Source of the DNA: Plazaster borealis
Lineage: Eukaryota > Echinodermata > Asteroidea > Forcipulatida > Labidiasteridae
NCBI GenBank assembly: GCA_021014325.1
Contig: CM037467.1
Span: forward strand, 2,852,001-2,916,000
DNA length: 64,000 nt
Direction: 5' to 3'
The notes beneath the pieces are model-generated. The model was not told the DNA's origin, did no database searches, and saw nothing but the letters and a program-made list of their open reading frames with translations. Position numbers and translations under genes: made by a program. Positions 51,888 to 63,200 of the stretch are shown here, one piece after another (within the stretch, counting starts at the first letter, position 1; every line of letters begins with the position of its first letter).

Positions 51888-52802
51888 AGACAGTACAAAA
51901 TGAAGAGAACATCTTTAACAACAACCCTTACTATAACAGTCTACAGCATGCACCTTGCGGTTAAACAGCTGTCAAAATGGGGAAAGCCCCCCTTCTCTTT
52001 CGCGATGGTGTATAATGTTCTGTTAATGTGTGACAACACAAAATACGGGACCCAGAGCTTCACACGCCATTCGAAGGACGTAGATTTGCCACTTTGCCTC
52101 GACTCTTTCCAACCGACCCAACGGACAATGATGCATTTAGCTCCCCCATTGCGAAATACATGAGACAATATTTTAATATTGGTAATGATCCGAGTATTTT
52201 TAATAGACAAATTTTACTTCATGAAAAGTTGATGGCGACACCACACATCCTGAGGAATATTACTTACATTTTTATTATTTACTCATTTAAAATGCTTTTA
52301 ATTCGAGAGACAGAAATATGTTTAAATATACAATCATATGAAAATGACTAAGCCGTGCTTTTTAACATTACAAGAATATAAAATTCATTCAAAATACAGT
52401 ATCAGACTCTCCATTTAACCCAAGCCATTTCCCTCCAGCCATCAAGTTGTCATACCATGGGTTATTTTCAGTACCACAACAACTCATAGAGAGATCACAT
52501 GGTATCTCCGCAAACCTTACTAAAATGACATACCTTCACTTTAATAGATATGATCGGGGGCGTTTGAATAGAAAAATGTGGCATTTATATTGGAGGTAGC
52601 ATTAGGATTAAACTGTCCTTGTGTTCATTTATACTTCTTTTCTGGGCTGCATATGATGGGCATGCACAGTTGATCAAGCAAAAACGTCCATCCCAATATG
52701 TAATTTAACGGAGGCGAGGGCTATCACAACCGCAAAAAACAAACTGTTAAATTAACAGCTTATTTTAAAATTATGGTGTCACAAAAGAAATTGAAGAGTA
52801 AA
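51888..52802. other. Spacer, no gene recognised
   Basis: Overlapping frames on both strands (51900-52163 plus, 51941-52210 minus, 52094-52351 plus) show no domain. No other structure noted. Confidence 0.4.
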
Positions 52803-53174
52803 TTAAAGGCAGGGTATACTTTTGGCAATTGGCAATAACAAGCATTCTCACTTGGTGTATCAAAACATATGCATAAAATAACAAACCTGCGAAAATTTGT
52901 GCTCAATTATTGTTCATCGAAGTTGCAAGAAAATATTGAAAGACAAAAGCACCCTTGCTGCACAGATTTTTGTGGTTTCAGATGCCTGAGAAAGCCTTTC
53001 TCAGATTCAAATTTTTGAGTGAAAATTTACCTCTTTCTCTATAACTACATTACTGCAAAGGGGGTTGTTTCTAAAAATGTTTTATAATATCAAAATTCTA
53101 CAGCGCTCTTTACCAAGTCCATTGTTATGGTCATTATTTTTGTGAAGTAATTACCAAAGGTACCCTCCCTTTAA
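52803..53174 (-). mobile_element. TTAA-ended MITE, family T1, reverse orientation
   Basis: It opens TTAAAGGCAGGGTATACTTT and ends GGTACCCTCCCTTTAA. The interior includes CATATGCATAAAATAACAAA, the complement of the T1 core at 51133-51474. Confidence 0.75.
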
Positions 53175-53554
53175 TGGCCGTCCACTAGTTTTTCGACATA
53201 CCATCCAACCAACCTGCTTTACCAAAATGTTGTGATCCTGTTTGGGCATATATGTTTTGATAGGGATTATACTGCTTGTTGATTTGTTTGTTTGTTTTTT
53301 GATTGCGGCAATCGAAATAAGCGAAGATATTTGTTTATTTTGTATGCATTTATTATGCCTACTGTTATTATTTTTTTGGGGGGGTCTTCAAATACAGTTT
53401 TCTCAACTTTGACAATATTTAATGCAGCAATAATTATTTTATATATAGAGTATTGGTAATGGTACAAACGTTATGAGCGAGCTTTCACTTTTCAGATTAA
53501 TTCTTATCACTTTGTTCTTGTTAGTTACCAGTCCCGTTCTTTGTCTAGCTGAGG
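53175..53554. other. Spacer, no gene recognised
   Basis: AT-rich sequence with a G-run near 53378 and a 66-codon minus-strand frame of no known family. Confidence 0.4.
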
Positions 53555-54014
53555 TTATATTTTGGTAATGACCCCGATACAATTTTGTAATTTTTAATCC
53601 GAAATCTCAAACTTGTTTATAAGGGAGGCAATAGCAGGCTAAGCATCCTGCGAAATTATTTCGTTTGAAGCGCTCCCTATGATTATAAATCAATAAAAGT
53701 ATGTTGACAAATTTGATTCTCCAAAGAACGCCTAAAAGGCACCTTTTGGAGATTCAAATTTCCGTGGTGTCCATTTGTAAATGGTGCGGCCAGAGATGCG
53801 GTTGGTACCCGCTGTCACCTTGCTAAACGTGGATGGATTCGACGTTCATGATGAAAATGCCGTTACAGTTTTTCCTGCTTTCTCAATAAGTAAACACTGT
53901 ATTCAAGTAAAACTTTCACGCTTTACTTCTATTGCATCGTCCTTGAAAGATTTGCCTATAAATCAGCATTACGTTGACGAAAAACAAAACAAAAAACGAT
54001 GACCCTCCCTTTAA
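53555..54014 (-). mobile_element. TTAA-ended MITE, family T2, reverse orientation, left end eroded
   Basis: The right end reads ACCCTCCCTTTAA (TTAA at 54011-54014). The interior matches the complement of the T2 copy at 51471-51887 through TGCTAAACGTGGATGGATTC and CGAAATTATTTCG-like segments. The left end lacks a clear TTAA. The 73-codon frame at 53781-54002 lies inside this element. Confidence 0.65.
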
Positions 54015-54634
54015 CGATTATCAAAGCTTGGTGTGACACTCCATCAAACATCGTTCGTCTATGAATCACTAATGGTGGGTGTGTCCCATCCAGAATGTTC
54101 ACATATTGGATAAGAGTAATTGGACATCATATCTTTAGGTGTCGACATGTACACAGTGCGTGTCGATCATTGACAGTGTTAAATTTGGTTAAGGTCTATA
54201 GGTCAGCATATAAAGCTAATGTAATCATTTGGTTCGTGTGTTAGTGACAGTAAGTATTTCTAAATTTTTGAATATTTCAGAAATTTTTCATAATTCTAAA
54301 ATGTTCTCTACAGTAAGATTTGTGTGAAAACATTGTTTTGAAATTTACCATGAGAAAAAAAGTAAATATATAGATTGCTAAAAACGAAGCATCTTTTTGG
54401 AATAATTCACCAGTGCAATACATTTTGCAATAGTTGCTCACATTTTGGACATGCATTTGGTTCGTGTGACAAAAGCGAAATTGTTTTAATTTACAATTTG
54501 CAAAAGAAAATAGTTACTATTTCTGAAAATCTATCCCAATATTATGTATTTTATTTCATGAGCCCTTGCAGCATACGTATGTTAACAGCTCAACCGGCTC
54601 AACCGGCATGCTTTCCCTATAATCATTTTTAGTA
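54015..54634. other. Spacer, no gene recognised
   Basis: AT-rich; the 85-codon frame at 54375-54632 has no recognisable domain. A short repeat CTCAACCGG(C) is tandem at about 54590-54606. Confidence 0.4.
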
Positions 54635-55860
54635 GGACCTTAGATCGCAGGGGTGAGGCTCGTGTTGCAGAATTGGACATCTCCAAGGCCTTCGAAAAAG
54701 TATGGCATACTGGCCTGCTCCACAAGCTTCAGTCATAATTGGTGTGTCAGGCAGAATGTTAGCTATAATCTCTGCTTTCCTTTCCAACCGCAAGTTGAAG
54801 GTTGTCCTTAAGGTTGAAGGTTGTCCTCTTCTCCTATCCGTTCTACTAATTCCTGTGTTCCACAGGGTTCATTACTTGGTCCTACTCTCTTTCTTGTTTA
54901 CATTAATGATCTGCTGCCCGATGAAGTTTTGTCTTAGCTCGCCATGTAAACTGATGATTCAACCCTCTACTGTTTTTCCCCTTACTCTTCCAACACTTCT
55001 CGCTGTGAGGTGGTTGTCTCATTGAATAATGACTTAAAGGATGTGCTGAAGTGGGGGAACGATTGGCTAACTTTTAACCCAAAGAAAACTAAACTTCTGT
55101 CTCTGTCTCGCTCTAGAGATGATGCTTTTCCATCCATTCATGTGGGCCCATTGACTCTGCCTGAGGTATCAGATTTTCGCCTCCTTGGACTTGACATCTC
55201 CACAAATGCCAGTTGGGAGAGGTATATCTCAGGCATCGCAAAGAGTGCTTCAATGCAAGTTGGTTGTCTTTATCGGGCTCGGAAGTTCTTACCTCCTGAT
55301 GCTACTCTCTACCTGTATAAGACGACTATATGTCCTCTAATTAAGTACTGTTGTCACATTTGCGCCGGAGCTTCTGCCTGCCAGTTATTGTTACTAGGTA
55401 GAGTGCAGAAGCATATTGTTAATCTTGTCGGTGAAGGGTTGGGTTCAATGTTACATCCTCTTTCCCACAGTAGGTCTGTAGCCAGCCTCTGTCTTTTCTA
55501 CAGATATTTTCATGTAAGTGTGCCACCAGTGTGTCCGACCTGGTTTCTCCTATCAGGATGGTTGAGCATGAAACCAGGATTTCTTCTCACCCATACACTC
55601 TTGCTTTGCTAAGATGTAGAACAAAGAGCCATTCCAACAGCTTTATTTCACGTACTCCATCTCTTTGGAACCCCTTGCCTGGTGCATCTTTCCCTCCATC
55701 CTAATCTGAACTGTTTTAAGAAGAATATTAATTCCTACCCTCAGCTCCCCTGAGTTATTTTCATCTTTAATATTTTTCTTCTTGTAGCCCCTTACCAAGA
55801 GTGGCTTTTTGCCTTGTTAGGGGCAAACTTGCATACCAAAAAATACAAACAAATAAAACA
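54635..55860 (+). pseudogene. 5'-truncated non-LTR retrotransposon relic (reverse transcriptase C-terminal part)
   Basis: The relic starts inside the reverse transcriptase domain at a motif-A-like stretch (AELDISKAFEKVWH, about 54668-54710). Stops and frameshifts follow. A motif-B region, GSLLGPTLFLVYINDLL, lies at about 54865-54915. The catalytic box appears as TDDSTLY at about 54950, with a stop just before it where an FADD-type motif is expected. The frame is then open to 55612 (KWGNDWLTFNPKKTKLL, and SRSVASLCLFYRYFHVSV). After another frameshift comes the family's C-terminal hallmark, RTPSLWNPLPGASFPPS. A 3' end (GGGGCAAACTTGCATACC) and an A-rich tail finish at about 55860. The type fits the CR1/Jockey-like group; the clade is not certain. 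It is inactive: 5'-truncated and frame-broken at least three times. Confidence 0.88.
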
Positions 55861-57005
55861 TACTAAAAATAACAGTTGCAATTTGTTCCAAAGTTAGAAC
55901 ATTTATTTTTTACCACCAAGTAAATTTCGCAGCGCTTATTTTCTTAAAATATACTATGTTTAAAATGTGTTTTGTCGGTGGAAATGTCCACTCACTTCTG
56001 TCTATGCGTCCATCAAATCTGTTATTTCCATTTAGGGGGTTAAGTTCAGTCGATGATTTGGCGAGGGTATTAGTTTCGAAATTCAATCCTGCTTTATGGC
56101 GATCCAAATTGGCTGGAAATCCGAAAGACCTTTCTCCGAGGTCTACTGGAAACAGCATTGGTCGGTTGAAAATAATAATCCAAAATCTCAATTAATACCG
56201 AAATGGTATTGTTACCAATCCTCTGAAAAATATATTTTGCTTAAAATTATCCAAATTTTAAAGGAGGGCTGTCGTCATGACCATAGCAGGTCTGTGGCTG
56301 ATGTGGAATTATGAACTCTCACCAATTACACGCGCTGGCTGTCACATCAATATAATAAGTACGCAGCGGTAGTGATGGGACGGCCAGAATGCTTAACCTC
56401 TTGTCAATATAGAAATGTGTCAATATAGAAATGTCTGTTGGAGCATGGCGATTAGTACCTTTATACTGAAACTGTACTGATGAAACAATCTTATTTGTTT
56501 GTCCTTCTGCAATTGTCACAGGGCGAAAAGATATCAAAACCAGATCCAGTTCATCATATTGTCGAAAAGGGAGCTCTCTTAAAACAGTACGTTGAATACT
56601 TTGTAATTATAAGTTCATAACTGCTGCCTTTCTTTCTGGTAAGGTTTAGTGAAAATATCAAAAATTCACAGAGCATGCACAGCTGCAAGAGAACATTACC
56701 CAAAGCACAATTTTGTCAATTTGGGTTCAGAAATTGTCCACTGAATTATTCATGTTATTCGTTTTTATGACAAAAATGTGCAGTAAAACTGATTAAGAAG
56801 AAGTTAACTACATGTTGTGGGTATATTCTCACGGAATGAAAGAATCCAAATGTCACGAGTGCATGCAAAGTGTATGCAATATTATTTAGTTCTTCATAAT
56901 TAAAACTATTCAACTCAATTTCTAAATACTCATATTTTTAAGAACTTTGGCTATGCAAAAAAAATTCTTTTAAAAACTCGCATTTACTGTTTTTCTTTTT
57001 CTCAG
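55861..57005. other. Upstream region of the HYR gene; no coding exon recognised
   Basis: Frames at 55956-56195 and 55910-56191 overlap on opposite strands and match nothing I know. A perfect 16-bp tandem duplication (GTCAATATAGAAATGT) lies at 56403-56434. The last 25 bases (TTTACTGTTTTTCTTTTTCTCAG) form a strong polypyrimidine tract and acceptor at 57005. This suggests the first coding exon of the HYR gene is preceded by at least one untranslated exon further upstream. Confidence 0.55.
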
Positions 57006-57042
57006 GCATATTTCCAACTTAGTAGGCAGTAAACTCCTCGCT

Positions 57043-57220
57043 ATGCAAGGGCGACCACCCGCCCAGTTCCATTCCAATTTCAAACGTCGTGATGACGAAG
57101 CGATAGACCTGGGGGAGAAGTCTTGCAAACGGATCCTCGTAGCGGGCGCTATGACAATGGTCATGGTTGCAATCATGGCCACACTGGTTGGCGGCATACT
57201 TATGGCGGTTTCAGAAGCAG
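57043..57220 (+). CDS. Exon 1 of HYR gene: cytoplasmic tail and membrane anchor
   Basis: It encodes 59 residues plus the first base of codon 60. The tail holds KRRDDEAIDLGEKSCKR. A hydrophobic stretch from about residue 31 to 56 (ILVAGAMTMVMVAIMATLVG and following) is the membrane segment. Basic residues before it and none after predict N-terminus-inside orientation. The exon probably begins at 57006 after TTTTTCTCAG, so 57006-57042 is 5' untranslated and contains an in-frame TAA just before the ATG. Donor GTAAAC at 57221. Confidence 0.8.
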
Positions 57221-60200
57221 GTAAACAATATTTTTTTAAAGTGCCCATTTCATTCCCCTTCACACTTTGATAGGTTACAGCTGGGTACATACCTCCTAAA
57301 ATTGCAACGAATACAGTCAAGAACAGACATAGCGCAAATAGGGACAGAATAATACTTGACAAAGGTCATGTGAACAGCAGGCATTACTATTGTGTTGTCA
57401 TAGTTTGTTATTCAATTCAATGACTATTGTACCCTCGTGGTCTGTCGTCCAGAGGCGTAAGTTCCGGTCACCTCAGCTATTTACTTTACTCTCAGGGTCC
57501 AATACTTTACCGGTGAGTGTTTTTACCCAGACCAAAGTGGCAGATTCGGCAACCATTGTAAGTTGTAGCAGAAGTTGTAGTAACATAATACATTATTTGA
57601 ACACGGAGCTTTTCTTATGTTCATGTTGGTCATTATGATCCCGCGGATGGTTGGAAAATCCCCAACCATCACACTGTGTTGGAGACACGGAATACGAAGC
57701 TATGGTCAACCCGCACCACAACTTGTACTTTTTATTTCAAATTTCTAAGCAAAGGAATTATGCTGAAAGTACCCCATAAATATTTACACATAGGCCTACT
57801 ACATTCCAGATAAAAACAAACGAATGCAATTGCAAGAGCGATAAAAACTATACTCAACCATCTTGCTAAGATTTGATAAATACTATTAATAAATTCAAAG
57901 ACCACTATAGCCTTTCAAATGTTATGTTATGTTTAATATTTGTACGTTTTTGTGTTGTATTTATTGCAGAACCTGGACCAGAGACAGTCACAGTTCCCGG
58001 TAATGTTTTGACAAGGTCACATCCAAAAATAACCTCCAGATACAAAGTACAACCTTTATGTTCAAAAATAATATATAGTATTCCAGACAATTATAGGGTC
58101 AGCAAAAAAGAACTGTTGCTTTAATATCAATGATTTCCCGAGTCTATATCTTGTTTGAATGAAAACAGCGAAAGAAGTAATTTCACTTTTGTGCGGGAGT
58201 AACCCCAGGAATTACACAAAATGCAGGAAGGTTCTACTATAGTCTGTGGCTCCCCAGTAAGCCAAAAAGTTATAATGGCGGGGTTGGTAACCTCATAACC
58301 TAGCACAAGCTGTCAGCAAGACATCTGGAAGCCTACAACAGGGCCCAATTTCATAGAGCTGCTAAGCACAACAATTTGCTTAGCATGAAATTTCTTCCTT
58401 GATAAAAACAGGATTACCAACCAAAAGTTTCCATGTGTTGCATATTGCTTGTAACTGGTATTCAGCTGTTGTTTGCTTATCCTGAAAATCACGTGGAAAT
58501 TTGGTTGGTAATCTTGTTTTTATCAAGGAAGAAATTTCATGCTAAGCAAATTGTTGTGCTTAGCAGCTCTATGAAATTGGGCCCAGATGGCTACACTTTA
58601 TATTATGAGGGTTAGATCTGGGAAGGTGTGTATGTAAACAAAAACTATGCAACTCTGGGACCCGATCCCCCCTTAGATTATGTGGAATGGTCTGTCTTGA
58701 ATATAAAGGCTTCGCACTGATTGGAGAAACAGTGAAATAAATCAAAATGTGCAATGACTTAGTGTTACCATATATAGCAAGGGTGTTACCAGCGCTCACC
58801 TAAGGGTTTTAACAAAATGTGTAAGGAGAAGAAGCTTAGAAAACAAAAAGGTATAAAGAATGAGTCGTGGGGCTCATGGCGAAAACCAAGGTAGTCAATA
58901 CTTGACACTACTTAAAGGCAGTGGACACTATTGGTAATTACTCAAAATAATTATTAGCACAAAACATTACTTGGTATCAAGTAATGGGGAGAGGTTGGTA
59001 GTATAAAACATTGTGAGAAACGGCTCCCTCTGAAGTGGAGTAGTTTTCGAGAAAGAAGTAATTTTCCACGAATTTGATTTCGAGACCACAAGTTTAGAAC
59101 TAGAGGTCTCGAAATCAAGCATCTGAAAGCACACAACTTCGTGTGACAAGGGTGTTTTTTCTTTCATAGTTATCTTGCAACTCCGACGACCGATCGAGCT
59201 CAAATTTTCACAGGTTTGTTATTTTATGCATATGTTGAGATACACCAAGTGAGAAGACTGGTCTTTGACAATTACCAATAGTGTACACTGTCTTTAAGAT
59301 CAGATACATTATGTCAGGCTTATGTCAAAGTTGGGAATCGAACTACGTCTAAAAATCCATAATTTGAGATTATATATTCCGCTATAGATGTTGGTCTGAC
59401 ATGTCCGGGAGATATCGTGAGGAAAACGGCGCCAGGCCGGCCGGATGCGCTGGTGTCATGGGGGAGTCCGACGCTCCACTTATTAGAGAACGACCCCAAC
59501 AACACAGTAGAGATTGTCAGCAACTACGAACCGAATACATGGTTCAGATATGGCGTTCATGAAGTTATTTATTCGGTAATTGGTAACACTGATGAAGAAG
59601 GAAAAGAGGAGACTTGCTCTTTCAAAGTCACCGTCAAAGGTGAGATTTTTCAAGGTGGCTGGTGCCTTAAGGTTTTTCGGTTACACCAGGCAATATGTCA
59701 CAATGAATATTGTCTCCATGCTGATATTTAAAATTGTTGTCCTATAAGGTATTTTATTTGCCTGCGTCACAGTTGTCTAGCAGGCAAAATTTGTCTGATC
59801 GGTTATCAAAAGCATTCCGAAAGGTTGGTATGCGAGGAACAAAAGTAGGTATTTGGAAAATTACTATTGGAAGAATGTGGAGGAAGCGTAGTTGGTCATT
59901 CTAGCTTGCGACTTCGGTTCAGTCTAGAACACAGTGGAATTTATTTGAAAACGATCGGAAAAATGTTGTTAGTATCAAAAGCAAACCTTAAAGGGGTACA
60001 ATTTGCTGATAGCCAAAACGTTTTCCAGAGTTTTTTGCCCATTGAGTTTTATCTCTGGTTTTTAATCCTATGGGACATTCAAGTTGCTGAAAAAGTAATG
60101 AGCAACAAGTTATTGATTGAATGCGTGTAAATACGTAAATGACAATCAATAATAAGTATAAACTGCCAGCTCCATCTGGTGGACGAGCCTCCAGGCAAGC

Positions 60201-63200
60201 CATACCCTATAGGCCTATTGGTGTAACAAATAACTGTGTAATTATTTAGAGCAGTTCAGAGGGAAAATGACGGGAAAAAATAGACTGGTCGTTACTGTCC
60301 CACAAGCAATGATATTTCACACGATTAAACGTAATATCTGTGTTCATTTAGTGCAATACACACTTTACAGATTCACGTTATCTATAAACAATTGGCTACA
60401 GACTCAAAACTAATTTTTAATCAACAGACTTAGAGCGACCGAAGTTCGATGATTGCCCAGGGAATATTGAGGTAGTCACCGACGTAAATGGGGAATTCGT
60501 CGTCCCGCCGTGGAACAAGCCAAAGGCGACTGATAACGCTGGAACCACCCGACTCAGTTCGACCTACAGTGGGCAACCGTTTCAGATCGGTACCACAGCG
60601 GTGCGATACGCAGCGACGGATGAGTCGGGGAACACTGCAAGATGTTCATTCAAAGTCACTGTTATAGGTTTGGTGTAATACTTTCATAGATTTTCAAAGG
60701 GACCCCGAGGGTAAATTTTAGCCACCTTTTCTCCGACATGAAACATAAATCATTAAAAGGAGGTCTTAACAACAACCAATCTGTACAATATATATTTTTT
60801 ACCCTACACCGATATGTGCAGTCCTACAGAAAACAAATCCACAGGGATATTACCCGGGCAGGATTCAAACCCACGACCCCTGTAGTACTGTAGAATTGCC
60901 CACATTTGTTAGTTTTTGCCAAACAGAAACAAAAGTTACCCAACAAATTGCCGTATGATTGTGTGTAACAATTTGCACAGCCATAGCACTATTCTTGGGA
61001 TTCTTGGGCTGTTATATAAAACACCTTAATTTTTTCCCCCTCCAGATGGAACCCCACCGGTGATTGAAAACTGTCCGGATGACATAACTATCACCAGCGG
61101 TCAACCCGAGTGGACAATGCCTACAGCAAAGGACAACGGTCAACTGGTCAGTTTCTATTCTGATAGGACATCAGGGGACATATTTCCAGTGGGTCTTACA
61201 ATGGTGACCTACACCGCTGTAGATGATGTAGGGTTAACCAGCGAGTGCAGTTTTATTGTTACAATATTCGGTAAGGATTGTATCCCTTTGCCACTGAGTT
61301 GTTTGTGTAATTTGTTCGTTTCGTTGGAGAAGTTTCTTACTATAGTTTTTGTCAGCGAGTACAATTTCCATGATGTTTCTAGCTGTGCCTAACTCTAAAG
61401 ACTAATTCAGTCAAAAAAGCCATAAAATGTCCTGCGTAAAGAATTATTATAGGCCACCTTATGCCGAACCAAGTCACTTACTAAAACTTATGGACGAAAT
61501 CAACTTATCCAGAAAAATCACAGATGAAATGAATTAGGAACTGACAATGAATCTAACTTACTTGTTCTCATGTTTTTATTTTTTATTTTTTTATGATTCT
61601 GCAAAAGATTTGGAAGCCCCAGTTTTTACCGACTGCCCGCACAACATTACAACCACAACGGACAAGAACGGAACATACCGCGCACCGACCTGGCAGGTAC
61701 CACAGGCTACCGACAACACAGGGACCGCCGACGTCTCAACAATTCACGCTGACGAGGAGTTCGAACTTGGCCGGACTACCGAAATCACGTACATGGCCAC
61801 AGATGCCGCTGGGAACACTGCCAATTGCACTTTTTATGTTACGGTGAAAGGTGGGTTCCAAAATATTTACATTCGAATAACTAAACAATTTTAACCAACA
61901 TACAAAATATTAATAATTGATTGAACACTGCAGTAATTTCTTTTGAAATTTTACAAAATGTTTGAGGTAGGCCCTAGGCCTAAAGCACAAAGAATACGAA
62001 ATTTCCTCGAACTTACTTTCTATGTCAAGTATTTAATAACACGTTGATAATAGCAGACATAATTGTCCCCGAATATGGTGATATTTGTGGCGGAAAATTT
62101 GAATTTTCTTCTCTCGGCTTACCTGCCATGTGTTGGATCTCTGCAGAGATCACCGTCTTCGTCACAAACAGGTTGGCAGAACAAATAGGTCGACAAGTCC
62201 CCAAATCACTCTAAAATCGTTCCAATGGATACCGTAGACATCCTGTGAATATCCTTTAACAGTTTTTTCATATCAAAAGTTACAATGTTTTAACCATTTT
62301 CTGAGCCTTCTTCGTCAACTTTCTTTCACATATTCCGGAAGTTCACGTGTGCACAAACTGCTTCCAGACGACTTTGTGACTGTTTTTGCACATGTAATCT
62401 GGTTCTCTCTCCTCATGCGTATAAAAAGGAAGTGTATGAACAGAGGAAACCAGACTCCGAAAGAATTACGGGTTGCGGGTTATTTATTCCTCCGCGCTTT
62501 GTTTAGATTTCAACTCCAAAATGTTCTAGGACTATTAAGAGAAGTTCATAAAAGACATGAAGTTAAACAAAGATGCACTTTTTTTTTAAACGACAAAGCC
62601 GGTAACGTACTAACTTAAGTACAATTGTAAGTGTAACCATAGGCACTACGTTGCTGTGTGTTGAGTACGTGTTGCATGTTGTCCTGCGTGCTTGTGTATT
62701 CATCCGAGAAGCTGAAAAACAATTGACCACTCAGCGGGCTTGTTTTCCTGTTGATATGCTAAGGAACAGGTGCGGTGGTGATTTGGGGCAGAGTGCAGCG
62801 CTGTAACTAGGGTAAAATTTTAGGGGGGAAAAGTGGGGTGCACTGTTTTTTCTAGGGGACACTGCTTGCCCTCCCCCTCCTAGTTGCGCCACTGGCAGAG
62901 TGGCGCCAACAACAAACCCATCCGACTTTAGTTCATTGTTTACTTGTAAATGGCAAATGTGAGAGTGATATATTATTGGAAATTTTTTTAATTATTCAAT
63001 ACAACATTATTTTTTCTAATTCCCAATTTCATACCTATTTTAGATGGTACCCCGCCTGTTATTGCGGACTGCCCCAGCAATATCACAATACCCACAGACA
63101 GAGGGACACCAACGAGGCAAGTCTTCTGGCCAAATCCCCAAGCTAGCGACAACGCGAGGATCACATATTTTCATCCCACCTGGAGTCCAGGGGAAACTTT

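Noticed and set aside
55910..56314. Overlapping frames on both strands as an exon
   Set aside because: No splice sites of consistent phase, no recognisable domain, and opposite-strand frames are equally open.
57440..57600. Extra small exon of the HYR gene near 57484-57510 (CTCTCAG ... CCG/GTGAGT)
   Set aside because: The 17-nt segment would shift the frame between phase-1 exons; the direct 57220 to 57970 join keeps it.
61851..63043. A missed HYR exon in the longest intron between HYR exons
   Set aside because: No CP...C-x-F pattern with phase-1 splice sites in any plus-strand frame.
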